DNA of 64,000 bases from Achatina immaculata (taxonomy: Eukaryota; Mollusca; Gastropoda; Stylommatophora; Achatinidae), in NCBI GenBank assembly GCA_009760885.1, contig CM019707.1, positions 35,298,145 through 35,362,144 on the forward strand. Reading direction: 5' to 3'. The notes beneath the pieces were generated by a model. It ran no database searches. It was not told where the DNA came from and was given only the letters and a program-made list of their open reading frames with translations. How positions within the stretch are numbered: the stretch's first letter is position 1; the number at the start of each line of letters is the position of its first letter. The translations under genes and the position numbers were made by a program. Below are positions 20,101-30,714 of the stretch, piece by piece.

Positions 20101-23100
20101 TTATATACACATTAAGCTTGTTTGTTCTAAATATGCTGCACTTTATTTATATACACATTAAGCTTGTTTGTTCTAAATATGCTGCACTTTATTTATATAC
20201 AAATTAAGCTTGTTTGTTCTAAATATGCTGCACTTTATTTATATACACATTAAGCTTGTTTTTAATTGTCATTTTCCTCCATACAGAAGAACGGTTTTTT
20301 TGTGGACATAGGGGCTGGCGATGGTGAGACAGATTCTGTGAGTTTATACTTTGAGAGGGAGAAGAAGTGGAGTGGAGTCCTAGTGGAGGCTAACAGGGAC
20401 AAACATCTGGCAGCCATCAGCAAGAACAGGCAGTCGCAGATGTGGAACTTCAGAATAAGACTGGATAACGAGGTAAAATTATGAAATCGTAAAATGTGAA
20501 ACGATCACAAGGCACCGACTTCTGCCATGCCAAAGTCGTCCTTGCACTAGACTCTTACTCAGAGGTCAGCGGTAATGTCCAATCCGGGGGTGCCCCAGTC
20601 ACCCAGCTGTAGAAATAGGTACCTGACTCCTACTGGAACTGAGCAAGTAGAAGGGGCCAGAGATGATGCTGTTCACATCACCCTCTTGTTTGCCGGCTGG
20701 TCAAGAAAAAAAAACTGCCGCTATAGCCATATCCGCCGGGTGCTTCTGTGACATAATATGGCTGCTTTAACTGTGCTATGTAGTTTTAAAACAAAACATT
20801 TATGATTTCCACAACATAATCTTCATTATAGCTGAGAAACACATAAATGTCTTTGAATGTAAATGCTACAGATGAGTTCTTCAAATATCATGGACATAAA
20901 AAAGAACAAATATATCCATACTACAAGAACTTAATATTGAAGAAGGCTGGCTAGTAAAGAGGATTAAAGAGAGAAAACTTTAATTTTTTTGACACATTAA
21001 ACGTCATGATAATCTAGAGAAAACTCTCTTGGAAGGGTACATAATGGGGAAGAAAGAGAGGAAGACCAAGGCGAAGATGGCTGCAAGACATCGTTGATGA
21101 TCTGCAAATGGATGCATCAGTAGCAGACCATCTTGCTCACAACCGAGAGGCCTACAAGAGTGCTGTTAGGGAGGCAAAGTTCCGCAAGGGACATGCAAAT
21201 GAATGAATGAACGAATCTTCACTATTAATACTGCATATTGTCTCAAAGTTGAACAGTCTATTGGCTTCAGAGAAAGAAAAATTATACAGAATCACTACAG
21301 AGCAGTTGGCAGATAAGGCAAGAAATGAACCTGATTCCAAGGAGATGTGTACTGAGAGGGACCGTGGATGCAAGAAGTGAACCTGATTCATTTGATCATC
21401 TGCAAAAGTAATAGCAAGACCTTCATGCTTCAGTTAAGAACTGGTTTGAGCCACCTCTGTCGAATTAACATATCCCACTGTAATGACTTAAGATATCCCA
21501 CTGTAATGATTTAAGATATCCCACTGTAATGACTTAACATATAACACTGTAATGACTTAAGATATCCCACTGTAATGACTTAAGATATCCCACTGTAATG
21601 ACTTAAGATATCTCACTGTAATGACTTAAGATATCCCACTGTAATGATAAAGAAGTGTGCGCGTACACACAAGCCGGGGGCGCCGGATTAGCACACCAAA
21701 GTATGCATCATACACGCAATAATCATGCAGCATGCAAGCCATTACACTAGCGTTAGATCTCCGTTTCGTTACACTGATATTCACTATGTAACCACAGTAA
21801 GCCAGTTCGACGAGCGCTAGATTCATGCACGAACTTCAGTCATAACTAAAATTAGTTTCTATCAACTCCACACTTGAGACATAACATAGATCGAATATCA
21901 CATAAATCCAGCAGTTACAAGAGAACAAGTTTATTGGTGAAACACCATGTGTAGGTGCGTGCTGCTCAGTGAAAGTTCACTGAAGAGGCTGATGCAAATT
22001 ACGAGGAATATGAATTAAATGTCCGGGCGACTGACAGCGCCATGGGACGAATTCTCTCATGGCAAAATGTTCAAAGTCATTGCAAACTTCTTACAACTGA
22101 AAAACACAGAATACTTTCTCAGTCTGAATTCACACCCTAGACCAGGTGGGACAATCTACCTTCAACTCTACCTAAAGAAAAACTTGAAGAAAACTATCCT
22201 CAAAAGGACAAATTAATCAACTCTAACATTTCTCTCCAAAGAGACAAACTACAACCTAAACTCTACAGTTCGACAACCGACTAACAGTACTAACTCTGAA
22301 GGATGATCTTGCTTGGCCCTACATTCTCGGGACATCCTTACTTCCCGGTCATAACTTTTCTCTTTACGTCTACTCTACATTCTCGGGACCTCCTTACTTC
22401 CCGGTCATAACTTTTCTCTTTACGTCTACTCTACATTCTCGGGACCTCCTTCCTTACCTGTAATAACTGTTCTCTTTACGTCTACTCTACATTCTCGGAC
22501 CTCCTTCCTTGCCGGTCTTAACTGTTCTCTTTACGTCTACTCTACATTCTTGGACCTCCTTCCTTGCCGGTCTTAACTGTTCTCTTTACGTCTACTCTAC
22601 ATTCTCGGACCTCCTTCCTTGCCGGTCTTAACTGTTCTCTTTACGTCTGCTCTACATTCTTGGACCTCCTTCCTTGCCGGTCATAACTGTTCTCTTTACG
22701 TCTGCTCTACATTCTCGGACCTCCTTCCTTGCCGGTCATAACTTTTCTCTTTACGTCTACTCTACATTCTCGGGACCTCCTTCCTTGTCGGTCATAACTG
22801 TTCTCTTTACGTCTGCTCTACATTCTCGGACCTCCTTCCTTACCTGTCATAACTGTTCTCTTTACGACTACTCTACATTCTCGGGACCTCTTTACTTACC
22901 TGTCATAACTTTTCTCTTTACGTCTACTCTACATTCTCGGACCTCCTTCCTTGCCGGTCATAACTGTTCTCTTTACGTCTACTCTACATTCTCGGACCTC
23001 CTTCCTTGCCGGTCATAACTGTTCTCTTTACGTCTACTCTACATTCTTGGACCTACTTCCTTGGCAGTCTTAATCGTTTTCCTTCCTCCCGCCCCCCGCC

Positions 23101-23526
23101 TTCCGCGTCTTTTCAATCCGTTCACAGTGTGCACCAATACGTGCGAACTTTACGTCACTTGTTCATTTGCAGCGCAAGCCCATGTTTCCAAAAATAGATC
23201 TCTACAAGGGAAACTACTTTTTTTTCTTATCCAAGCCATTATCTATGTCAGATTCTGTCACAATGGCTTAAGATAACCCATTCATAATGAATGAGTGAGT
23301 GTGATCTATGCAGTTTACTGGCTCTTAGTGAGTAAAGTAAAAACTTCAGAACATGTTCTTCAAGATTACCCAGTATTTACAGACCTCAGACCTACACAGC
23401 CAGACCCGGCAGTAGGGTGTGGATCTGGGGCAGATGTAATTTGGCTGCCATGAGAAGCTGGAGAACACTGCTGAGTCTGTGTGACAAGAAGAAGAAGAAG
23501 AAGAAAAAGAAGACTTCTACCTCTCT

Positions 23527-23564
<38 letters not shown>

Positions 23565-23769
23565 TTTCTTCTCTTGTTCTCAGAGGGATGTCTTGTTCCA
23601 AGACGTTTCTAAAAAGAAGAATGAATGATTGAATGAATGAATGATCTTTATTTTAAAAGGGTGAAGAATTGGGCACACAGGCCCTGATTACATTCTTCCC
23701 ACACACTCGATTTAATAAGGTTTACAAATTACATGAATATATATACTGTATATACATTCACACACACAG

Positions 23770-23800
<31 letters not shown>

Positions 23801-24825
23801 CATCATCATCAGGTGCCGTGCCGACTGGCGTTGGCTATTATGCTTCTCCAGATTACACGATCCTTCATGCAGGCCATCAGTTCAGTTGGTGATCTCCTCT
23901 CACACCATCCCGCCAGACTGTCCAGTATCATTTCTCTTGGTCTTCCTCTTGATCTTCTTCCTTCTATTTTTCCTGTTGTTATAATATTTTCAATGCCCCC
24001 TCTTCTCATTGCATGTCCTATGAAAGTACACTGTCTCTCTCTTATCTTTTTGACAAGATTTTTTTGTCTCTCCAGCTCTTCTCATACATTCTTCATTAGT
24101 TATTTTTGCTGTCCAGGGGATTCGCAACATTCTTTTAATAAACCACATTTCTGCTGCTTCCAATGATTTTTGTGCAGACTTGCCTATTGTCCATGATTCA
24201 CTTCCATATAACAAAATAGGTTCAATATAGCATTTTAGGACTCGTTTTCTAACATTCATTGATAAGGATGTGTTGGATAATATGTTTCTCATTCTCTGAA
24301 ATGCAGTCTTTGCTTGGCCTATTCTGTTCCTAATTTCTGTTCTGCATTTCCCATCTGAAGTTATTACTGCTCCAAGGTATTTGAATTTCTGCACCTGCTT
24401 TAGAATAGTTCCGTTTAATTTAATACTGCATGCTGGTGGATTCTGTTTCTTAGATATAACCATAGTCTCTGTCTTTTTGATGTTCAAAGTAAGGCCTTTC
24501 TGTTCACTTTCTTTGGCGACTTTATCCAAGAGATTTTGCAGGTCTTGTTGGTTCTCAGCTATCAGTACTGTGTCATCAGCATACTGAAGGTTGTTAATAT
24601 TGTATCCTCCAATTTTTATGCCTGGTTCTGTGATGATTGTTCTTAGAATATTCTCACTATACAGAGAAAAAAGGTCTGGAGATAGTACACATCCTTGTCG
24701 CACCCCTTGTTTTATAGGTTGATATTTTCCAATTCTATTTTCAACTCGAATTGCTGCTTCTTGCTGCCAGTATAGATGTTTTACAATCCTCAGGTCTTTG
24801 CCGTCTATATTGATGTCTTCAAGCA

Positions 24826-24873
<48 letters not shown>

Positions 24874-26390
24874 AATGCAAGATGAAACTATATGAAATAT
24901 AAGTATACAGATTACATGAAAAAATTACATTCACAAATATAGGATAATGAACTACATAAGAGGTAACTGATCTAACAAGACAGTATGCACACACACGTGT
25001 ACACGTGTACATACACACACACGCACACACACACACACAAATACATTTTCAATGGAGTTCTTCTGACATTCCACTCGTGCACATTTACCAAGATAATTTC
25101 TAACAAGATACAAGATCTAACAAATTATGTTTTGAACGATGTTCTTTTAGAACAGAACTCGGTGGCTGATGAGTCGTAGTATGAGAGGCCATTAGACTTT
25201 CTAAGGAGGCATATAGTTACAAGCCAGTAAACACTGAAAAAGGCTTGAGTTAAAGAAGAAGTAGAAGAAGAAGAAAAAGAAGAAGAAGGCTGTATGATGT
25301 GGATTAGCACCATTTATGTTCATAAGCCCATTTTTTTTTGTCAAAAAGAGAAAGTGCTGGGTTACTGTTACATGAGAAAAGTTACATGGAAATATTACAT
25401 AATGAGAATTAATATTCACAGGACTAATGGCAGAACAGAACATTTATTTGGAATTTTAAGTTCATTTCCTATCAGAAGGGTACATAATGGGAAAAAAAAG
25501 AGAGAAGACCAAGGCGAAGACATCGCGTATGATCTGCAAATGGATGTATCAGCAGCAAGCCATCTTGCTTGTTCACAACAGAGAGGCCTACAGGAGAGCT
25601 GTTAGGGAGGCAATGTTCTGCAAGGGACATGCAAATGAGTGAATGAATGAATTCCTATCATTATTGTTTTTGTTCTTTCACTGTTTAGCTCTAACCCTCT
25701 TCTGCTGCTCTGTTAGGTTGTCACTAGTTTCTGCACACTGCTCTCCAATCCTGCTGTCAGCACAGCATCATCATCATCTATATATCTCAGGTTGCTGAAA
25801 ATGTGACCTCTCACTTTCATTCTTCATAAATTTTCAACATCTTTCATGATGAATTCAGATTCACATGAATAAATTTTCCTGTTACAGCCATATAGATCTT
25901 TTTTTTCCCTCGAAGTTCTCACAAATCTACAATGAAAATGCTGAGTGTATAATAATTTTGTTAACAACAATAATAATTTTGTTAACAACAATCCACATAT
26001 TTACATTTAAATACACCAGAAATGTACCACCTATTATACCCATAATCTATACATTTTTAAGATTAATAATCATAAACTACCTTCTTCTGTCCACAGACAA
26101 CTCCTGATTCAGAAGGAGATATTAGACCAGATCAACTGCTGGAGATGATTAATCACAATTTTATAGATCTCCTAATTGTAAATATGCACGATTTAGAGCT
26201 GGACTTTATCAGACAGATTGATTTTGCCAAGTACCACATCAAAGTCATCACTATAGAGCTACATAGTGATGTCAGTTCTAAGAAGTACATGGACATCACT
26301 GACCTGCTAATTTCGCATGGGTTTATTATGGCTCATCATTTTCTGAATCATATTGTGAGAAAGAGGGATATGATATATGTTAAATCTTAG
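13814..26390 (+). CDS. FkbM-family SAM-dependent methyltransferase-like gene (gene span)
   Basis: Exons seen: 13814-14161 (start ATG 13862), 18784-18969, a duplicate at 20287-20472, and 26097-26390 (stop TAG). All visible junctions are phase 0. The protein starts with a short basic tail and one hydrophobic segment (about residues 17-34), a signal anchor, suggesting a Golgi or secretory-membrane protein with a luminal enzyme domain. The next exon carries [13 protein letters not shown], the SAM-binding motif of FkbM methyltransferases, and GVLVEAN, the acidic ribose-binding strand. The last exon aligns with the C-terminal half of the family (IKVITIEL), but the usual core DVEG/E motif reads [10 protein letters not shown] middle segment usual in the family was not found, so one or more exons are unseen or the gene is decayed. 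The substrate cannot be told from sequence. Confidence 0.72.
14162..14865. other. Methyltransferase intron 1, 5' part
   Basis: Mostly unassigned. At 14643-14735 a short - strand LINE tail is present (ATTCATTCATT, then GCATGTCCCTTGCGGAACTT), a fragment of the (ATTC)n-tailed LINE family also seen at 29678, 42893 and 60923. Confidence 0.65.
14866..15127. repeat. 34-bp minisatellite, left part
   Basis: About 7-8 copies of a unit containing CATGTGAACATCAAAGTGCT and GTACAAAAAA. The array is cut at ATCAAAGTGCTGT (15115-15127) by the LINE insertion and resumes at 18323. Confidence 0.92.
15330..16679 (+). pseudogene. LINE endonuclease domain (APE-type)
   Basis: 449 codons. The first 230 residues form an apurinic-endonuclease-like domain: GSWNVRTL (metal-binding Asn), IQESRWTG (catalytic Glu), [15 protein letters not shown], and SDHNFL with the catalytic Asp-His pair. 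A long, Lys-rich helical linker follows. It would nick target DNA to prime reverse transcription. The frame stops at TAA 16677, but the same frame reads on as a normal LINE sequence ([11 protein letters not shown]), so this stop is a mutation and not the true end. Confidence 0.85.
16680..17835 (+). pseudogene. LINE reverse transcriptase domain
   Basis: From 16680 to about 16998 the frame of the endonuclease continues ([15 protein letters not shown]). It then shifts by one base at the AAAGATGGGTGACC site into the frame of 16999-17835. The RT shows [45 protein letters not shown] and the active-site variant FADD. After TAA 17833 the post-RT domain continues in broken frames ([13 protein letters not shown], then [16 protein letters not shown] near 18150-18200). 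Confidence 0.85.
18323..18442. repeat. 34-bp minisatellite, unit-1 copy
   Basis: About 3.5 units, continuing the array that was cut by the LINE at 15127. Confidence 0.92.
18495..18760. repeat. 46-bp minisatellite, unit-1 copy
   Basis: Six copies of a unit with TATACACATTAAGCTTGTTT and CTAAATATGCTGCAC, ending only about 20 bases before the exon acceptor. Confidence 0.9.
18784..18969 (+). CDS. FkbM-like gene, SAM-binding exon (copy 1)
   Basis: Acceptor TTTTCCTCCATACAG ends at 18783 and donor GAG|GTAAAA starts at 18970. The exon has 186 bases, 62 codons, phase 0 on both sides. It contains [16 protein letters not shown] (SAM-binding loop), WSGVLVEAN (strand with the acidic residue) and ISKNRQSQ. 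Deletion or duplication of this exon would not change the downstream frame. Confidence 0.8.
19596..19992. repeat. 34-bp minisatellite, unit-2 copy
   Basis: About 11-12 units, three times longer than the unit-1 array although the flanks are nearly identical. Confidence 0.92.
20045..20258. repeat. 46-bp minisatellite, unit-2 copy
   Basis: Same unit as 18495-18760 with about one copy fewer. Confidence 0.9.
20287..20472 (+). CDS. FkbM-like gene, SAM-binding exon (copy 2)
   Basis: Encodes the same 62 residues as 18784-18969, with the same acceptor and donor. Inclusion of both copies would keep frame but duplicate the SAM-binding motif in one chain. More likely they are mutually exclusive, or one copy is an allelic or assembly duplicate. 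Confidence 0.75.
20830..21215 (+). mobile_element. 5'-truncated LINE tail with (ATGA)n end
   Basis: From AAACACATAAATGTC through GGGAAGAAAGAGAGGAAG to GGACATGCAAATGAATGAATG, this is the + strand equivalent of the LINE at 29678-30624. It encodes decayed pieces of the ORF2 C-terminus ([15 protein letters not shown] basic stretch). It is part of the right edge of the tandem duplication. Confidence 0.8.
21470..21648. repeat. Minisatellite, 26-bp unit
   Basis: Seven copies of AAGATATCCCACTGTAATGA plus CTT. A single related fragment recurs at 23260-23280. Confidence 0.85.
21649..22324. other. Methyltransferase intron sequence, unassigned
   Basis: No exon with convincing splice sites was found here although the protein family predicts missing residues. 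The 65-codon frame at 22019 has no recognisable motif. Confidence 0.45.
22325..23060. repeat. Minisatellite, about 55-58-bp unit
   Basis: Thirteen copies of a unit with TCTCTTTACGTCTACTCTAC and GACCTCCTTCCTTGCCGGTC. GGGACCTCC and GGACCTCC variants alternate. Frames open through it are products of the repeat. Confidence 0.9.
23061..23635. other. Intron sequence with (TC)n microsatellite
   Basis: A (CT)n run at about 23521-23561 and a GAAGAAGAAG run just before it are the only notable features. Confidence 0.6.
23636..23700 (-). mobile_element. Short 3'-end fragment of an (ATTC)n-tailed LINE
   Basis: On the - strand it reads GCCCAATTCTTCACCC then AAAATAAAGATCATTCATTC. The same end is present on the + strand at 37945-38025 and in more diverged form at 34530-34575. 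Confidence 0.65.
23757..23800. repeat. (CA)n/(TA)n microsatellite
   Basis: Alternating CA then TA runs, joined directly to the 3' end of the LINE at 23801. A longer (TA)n run borders the other end at 24831-24870. Confidence 0.9.
23801..24830 (-). pseudogene. 5'-truncated LINE with RT C-terminal half
   Basis: On the - strand, 24830 to about 23990 encodes the last part of an RT and the post-RT domain: [13 protein letters not shown], the catalytic YADD ([12 protein letters not shown]), [24 protein letters not shown] and [12 protein letters not shown]. After a frame change it ends with [16 protein letters not shown] and NASRHGT-stop near 23810. Endonuclease and RT fingers are missing. The element is bordered by TA repeats on both sides, consistent with insertion into a (TA)n tract. 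It lies antisense in the methyltransferase intron. Confidence 0.88.
24831..24870. repeat. (TA)n microsatellite
   Basis: About 20 TA units at the truncated 5' end of the LINE. Confidence 0.95.
24871..25475. other. Intron sequence, with (CA)n at 25010-25040
   Basis: CA-rich stretch at 24985-25040 and a GAAGAAGAAG stretch at 25255-25287. No exon recognised. Confidence 0.55.
25476..25650 (+). mobile_element. Short LINE tail with (ATGA)n end
   Basis: From GAAGGGTACATAATGGG to GGACATGCAAATGAGTGAATG, this is the same 3' end as 20830-21215, further truncated. Confidence 0.75.
26097..26390 (+). CDS. FkbM-like gene, last coding exon
   Basis: Acceptor CTTCTTCTGTCCACAG ends at 26096. The phase-0 frame runs 97 codons to TAG at 26388-26390. 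It contains [23 protein letters not shown] and a final MIYVKS, which parallel the family's C-terminal strands. The position where family members usually have a DVEG motif has no Gly, and the first Asp is replaced. Either this is a diverged branch or the gene is losing activity. The frame itself is clean. Confidence 0.7.
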   Translation, partial: TTPDSEGDIRPDQLLEMINHNFIDLLIVNMHDLELDFIRQIDFAKYHIKVITIELHSDVSSKKYMDITDLLISHGFIMAHHFLNHIVRKRDMIYVKS

Positions 26391-26415
26391 CTCCAGTTGT
26401 CTATGAGTGTGAATG

Positions 26416-26815
26416 TGTTAATGGGAGAGAGAGAGAAAGAGAGAGAGAGAGAAGGAGGCAAAGAGAGAAAAAGAGAGATGGGAGAGAAAGGAAGAGAGAA
26501 AGAGAGATAGACAGAAAGAGAGAGGAAAATAGAAAGAAGAGAGAGAGAGAGAGAGAGAGCAGAAATAAAAAAGAAACAGAATAAAAGTTGTCTTTTTTCC
26601 AGTGAAAGAGTCTGTGGAAATGACAGCTAGAAACTGAGACAAACTGAGACAGACTGAGACAAACTGAGACAAACTGAGACAGATTGAGACAAACTGAGAC
26701 AGAAACTGAGACAAACTGAGACAGAAACTGAGACAAACTGAGACAGAAACTGAGACAAACTGAGACAGAAAATGAGACAAACTGAGACAGAAAGTAAAAC
26801 AAACAAGAGAAGAAA

Positions 26816-26853
<38 letters not shown>

Positions 26854-27100
26854 CGGTGCAGAGAGAATATGGGGAATAAGAGAGAAGAACTGAAAAAGAA
26901 AAGAAAAACAAGAGAAGGATACAAACATCATAGGAGAGAAGGAGAGGAGAAGGAATAGAAACATTACATTAGTCAGTGAGCACAAAATACACTCTCACAG
27001 TATCCATTTACACATAACTCTCTCTCTCTCACACACACACATACAGATGGAGAGAGAACCAAAGACAGGCAGAGAGAGAGAGAGAGAGAGAGAGATGAAA
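26416..27100. repeat. Long purine-strand (GA)n tract with embedded GAGACAAACT array
   Basis: Runs of (GA)n at 26430-26560, 26820-26850 and 27065-27095 surround 16-18 copies of an 11-17 base unit (ACTGAGACAAACTGAGACAG, 26633-26800). Strand asymmetry is strong. It starts just after the methyltransferase stop codon. Confidence 0.85.
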
Positions 27101-27445
27101 GTATTCTTACCATTACTAGTGTACTAAAGATTTCATTTTCCTTGTATGAACTAGATTTTGTTTTTTGTGGGAAGTTATTTCTGGTTTTGTTTAAAACTTT
27201 ATTTCATCAAATGAAAGCAACAGCCTTTCCTAATGTTGCACGGATGGCATAAAATGGTTTGGTTCATATTACATGTGATTTTATTTATGAGAATGGCTTG
27301 GTTTTCTTCATTTTCTAACAACGTGACATCTTGTAATACTTGTAAATCACTTTTTTCCATATTGCCAAATATGTGGCCATGGTTCTGTTCAAAACTTGCA
27401 TTGCTCTTATCAAATAATGACAGAATATAGACACAGACTTCAAAG
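27101..27445. other. Unassigned AT-rich sequence
   Basis: Nothing recognised. Confidence 0.4.
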
Positions 27446-27765
27446 TTTGCTCGCTCTAACATTGAGTAAACTATGCTCTAAAATTGAGTAAACTATGCTC
27501 TAACATTGAGTAAACTATGCTCTAACATTGAGTAAACTATGCTCTAACATTGAGTAAACTATGCTCTAATGCTGTGTAAACTATGCTCTAACACTGAGAA
27601 AACTATGCTCTAACATTGAGTAAACTATGCTCTAATATTGAGTAAACTATGCTCTAACATTGAGTAAACTATGCTCTAACATTGAGTAAACTATGCTCTA
27701 ACATTGAGTAAACTATGCTCTAACATTGAGTAAACTGTGCTCTAATACTGAATAAACTATGCTTA
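27446..27765. repeat. Minisatellite, 22-bp unit
   Basis: About 14 copies of CTCTAACATTGAGTAAACTA plus TG. Confidence 0.92.
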
Positions 27766-28635
27766 AACTTTCCAAGACGTTTCTAAACAAAAATATCAGA
27801 TTTGTGTTTTCAAACTACTGACTCTCCAAACAAAAAAAAAGGAAAATCCTTCATGTTTCTTCATTCTTGGGGTGTTGATCTTGGAGAGTGTTTTCATTGC
27901 TATTCTTTTGCCTTGAAGGTGTAACAACAGTTCACAAGTTTGCCTATTTAATAGTATATTGAATGATACAAGGAAAGTTAGACAACTCATCTGAGAATGT
28001 GAGAGTTGGTATAAAAAGAGTTATGTTCCATAGTAAACAGCCGTTTGCGCATAGAGTTCATTCCCTTGTCTCAAATTGCACGCGCTTCACGATAACATAT
28101 GACAGAGAAAGGCGTGAGAGAAAGGAGCCAATCAATCGGAAACAGTTGAAAATTTAGTTTGGATACAGTAGGTCAGGCTAGCTTGTCTGTGACAAAATGT
28201 AGATTTTTGTGTGCTCTGTCTAGATAGTTTAGAACTGTTAGAAATGTAGCTAGAAGTTCTGATAGCAGTGACGTCTACGGACGGCTGTAACTGCCGGAAA
28301 TTTATCCTACATGCTGTCTGACTGGAGATTTGTCCTGTCATGAGTTTTTGGATATGCATGCACTGTCAATCATGCCAGCATCGCAGTCATCACCCTGTGC
28401 ATCAGTGAAGTCTACACAGCTGCTATTGCGCTGGCGCTGGGAGATTGAACGTTCCTGTGAAGCAGACAGCAAAACAAGCGAAGAAAAAGTGTCTTATAAT
28501 CTAAACAGATGAAAGAAGGAAAAAGAGTATAATCTTGACCGCAAGCATTTCCACTAGTACAATACTTTCCAGCTATTACATTAGTGTGATAAATAGAAAA
28601 AAATAGAGAAAAACTATTTCACCTGTCCCGAATGC
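27766..28635. other. Unassigned sequence with one outlying array unit
   Basis: 27860-27945 is a single diverged copy of the unit that makes the array at 28640. The remainder shows no motif. Confidence 0.5.
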
Positions 28636-28639
28636 TGTT

Positions 28640-29505
28640 TTCATTGTTTTATTTATCTTGGGGAGTGTTTTTATTACTGTTTTTTTTTTTTTGCCTTGAA
28701 GTTGTAAAAACAGTTCTGGATGCTATTTTGATCGCTTTGTTGATCTTGGGGAGTGTTTTTATTACTGTTATTTTGCATTGAAGTTGTAACAACAGTTCTG
28801 GATGCTATTTTCGTCGTTTTATTGATCTTGGAGAGTGTGTTTATTATTGTTCTTATGCCTTGAAGTTGTAACAACAGTTCTGGATGCTATTTTGATGGTT
28901 TTGTTGATCTTGGAGAGTGTTTTTACTACTATTCTTTTGCCTTGAAATTGTAAAAGCAGTTCTGGATGCTATTTTCATCGTTTTGTTGTTCGTGGTGAGT
29001 GTTTTCATTGCTGTTCTTTCGCCTTGAAGTTGTAACAACAGTTCACAAGTTTGCTTGTCCTGAATGCTATTTTCATCGCTTTGTTGATTTTGGAGAGTGT
29101 TTTAATACTGTTCCTTTGTCTTGAAGTTGTAACAACAGTTTCTGATGCTATTTTCATCGTTTTGTTCATCGTGGAGAGTGTTTTATTATTGTTGTTTTGC
29201 CTTGAGGTTGTAATAACAGTTCTAGATGCTATTTTCATTATTGTGTTTATCTTGGAGAGTGTTTTCATTACTGTTCTTTCTCCTTGAAGTTGTAACAACT
29301 GTTCACAAGTTTGCCTATCATGGATGCTATTTTCATCGTTTTGTTGATCTTGGAGAGTGTTTTTATTACTGTTCTTTCTCCTTGAAGTTGTAACGACAGT
29401 TCACAAGTTTACCCATCATGAATCTATTTTCATCGTTTTGTTGATCTTGGAGAAATTTGTACTCCTGCTCTTTCTCCTTGAAGTTGTAACAGCAGTTCTG
29501 GGTGC
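28640..29505. repeat. Minisatellite, about 80-90-bp unit
   Basis: About ten copies of a unit with TTGATCTTGGAGAGTGTTTT, GCCTTGAAGTTGTAACAACA and GATGCTATTTTCATCG. Some copies carry an extra CACAAGTTTGCC segment, so there are two unit types. Confidence 0.9.
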
Positions 29506-29677
29506 TATTTTCATAGTTTTTTTTTATATGTTTGATTAAATTTCTCCTTATTTATTGTCACATTCTGTGGACACTCACTGTTTGTGCTACTTCTGTAGCC
29601 AGTCATTGTTCTATTGCACTCAATATCTGTAGTAAATATTTTTCTAACTTCAGTCTTCCAGTGTCGGTATTTATCCA

Positions 29678-30624
29678 TTCATTCATTCATTCATTCATTT
29701 GCATGTCCCTTGCGGAACTTTGCCTCCCAAACAGCACTCCTGTAGGCCTCTCGGTTGTGAGCAAGATGGCCTGCTGCTGCTGCTACGTCCATTTACAGAT
29801 CGTCAACGATTTCTTGCAGCCATCTTCGTTTTGGTCTTCCTCTTTTTCTTTTTCCCATTATGTATCCTTCCAATATGGTCTTCTCTAAATTATCATGGTG
29901 TTTAATGTGTCCAAAATATTTACGTTTTCTCTCTTTAATCCTCTTTACTAGCCAGCCTTCTTCAATATTAAGCTCTTGTAGTATAGATATATTTGTTCTT
30001 TTTTGTGTCCATGATATTTGGAGAACTCTTCTGTAGCATTTACATTCAAAGCATTTATGTGTTTCTCAGCTGTTTTGTTAAGTGTCCACGTCTCACAGGC
30101 ATATGTTGCGATGGGAAAGATGCATGCCCTTAAAAATCTTATTTTTGTAGTTCTGTCTGCTCCTCTCCACAGATTCTTTAGTTGTTTTACTTTCTGAAGA
30201 GCAATAGATGTCCTCCTTTTAATTTCCCTCATTGTATCTCCATTATTAGTTAGCAGTGATCCAAGATATTCAAAACTCTCCACTTCTTCCAATTTTTCCT
30301 CATTGATATATATTTCAGCTGCCTTGTTTGTTTTGTCAGTTGTCATCAATTTAGTTTTCTTCGCATTAAGATAGAGGTTCTGCTCTTCGCTGTTCTTGGA
30401 CTGACATAATTAGTTTTTCCATTCCTTTTTGTGTTGTGGATAGTAACACTGTGTCATCAGCATATCTAATCTCTGGTATTTCATAACCTCCAATTGTTAT
30501 GCCATCGTAATATTCTTTGTCTACATCTTCTCTAACATTCCTCATTATATTTTCAGTATACAAGTTAAATAAGTAGGGTGACAGTATGCACTCCTGACGG
30601 ACCCCTTGTTTTATGTCAAACCAA
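29678..30624 (-). pseudogene. 5'-truncated LINE with (ATTC)n tail and clear target-site duplication
   Basis: Flanked by GGTATTTATCCA at 29666-29677 and 30625-30636. On the - strand it encodes RT (GYEIPEIRYADDTVLLST, 30563-30366), then after a frame break the post-RT part (VESFEYLGSLLTNNGD, TYACETWTLNKTAE) and a basic end (GKRKRGRPKRRW-like). The 3' tail is (ATGA)n on the - strand. Frameshifted, hence dead. Best-preserved copy of a family with tails at 14643, 20830, 25476, 42893 and 60923. Confidence 0.9.
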
Positions 30625-30714
30625 GGTATTTATCCACAGGAAGAAAATGGTACCTTAGAAAAATCTGTTAAAATTCCAAGTTTTATACACCAGTACAGAC
30701 CTCGCTGTCAAATC

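Larger units (their letters stand above)
18125..20903 (+). repeat. Tandem segmental duplication containing the SAM-domain exon
   Basis: Unit 1 is 18125-19398 and unit 2 is 19399-20903. Each has, in order, the LINE tail with (AG)n, a 34-bp array, a 46-bp array, the 186-bp exon, a SINE-like block (CGACTTCTGCCATGCCAAAG to ATGGCTGC) and the start of another LINE tail. The units differ mainly in array length (about 3.5 against 11.7 units of the 34-mer) and in a few bases. The junction joins LINE A (AGCACTAAG) to LINE B (GGACATAAAAAA). Confidence 0.92.

Noticed and set aside
22674..23018. 114-codon frame on the + strand with HSRTSFL repeats
   Set aside because: Reading of the 55-58-bp array; frame is lost when unit length changes.
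26401..26985. Leu/Ser-rich frames of 94-194 codons on the - strand
   Set aside because: They come from (GA)n and the GAGACAAACT array and have no complexity beyond it.
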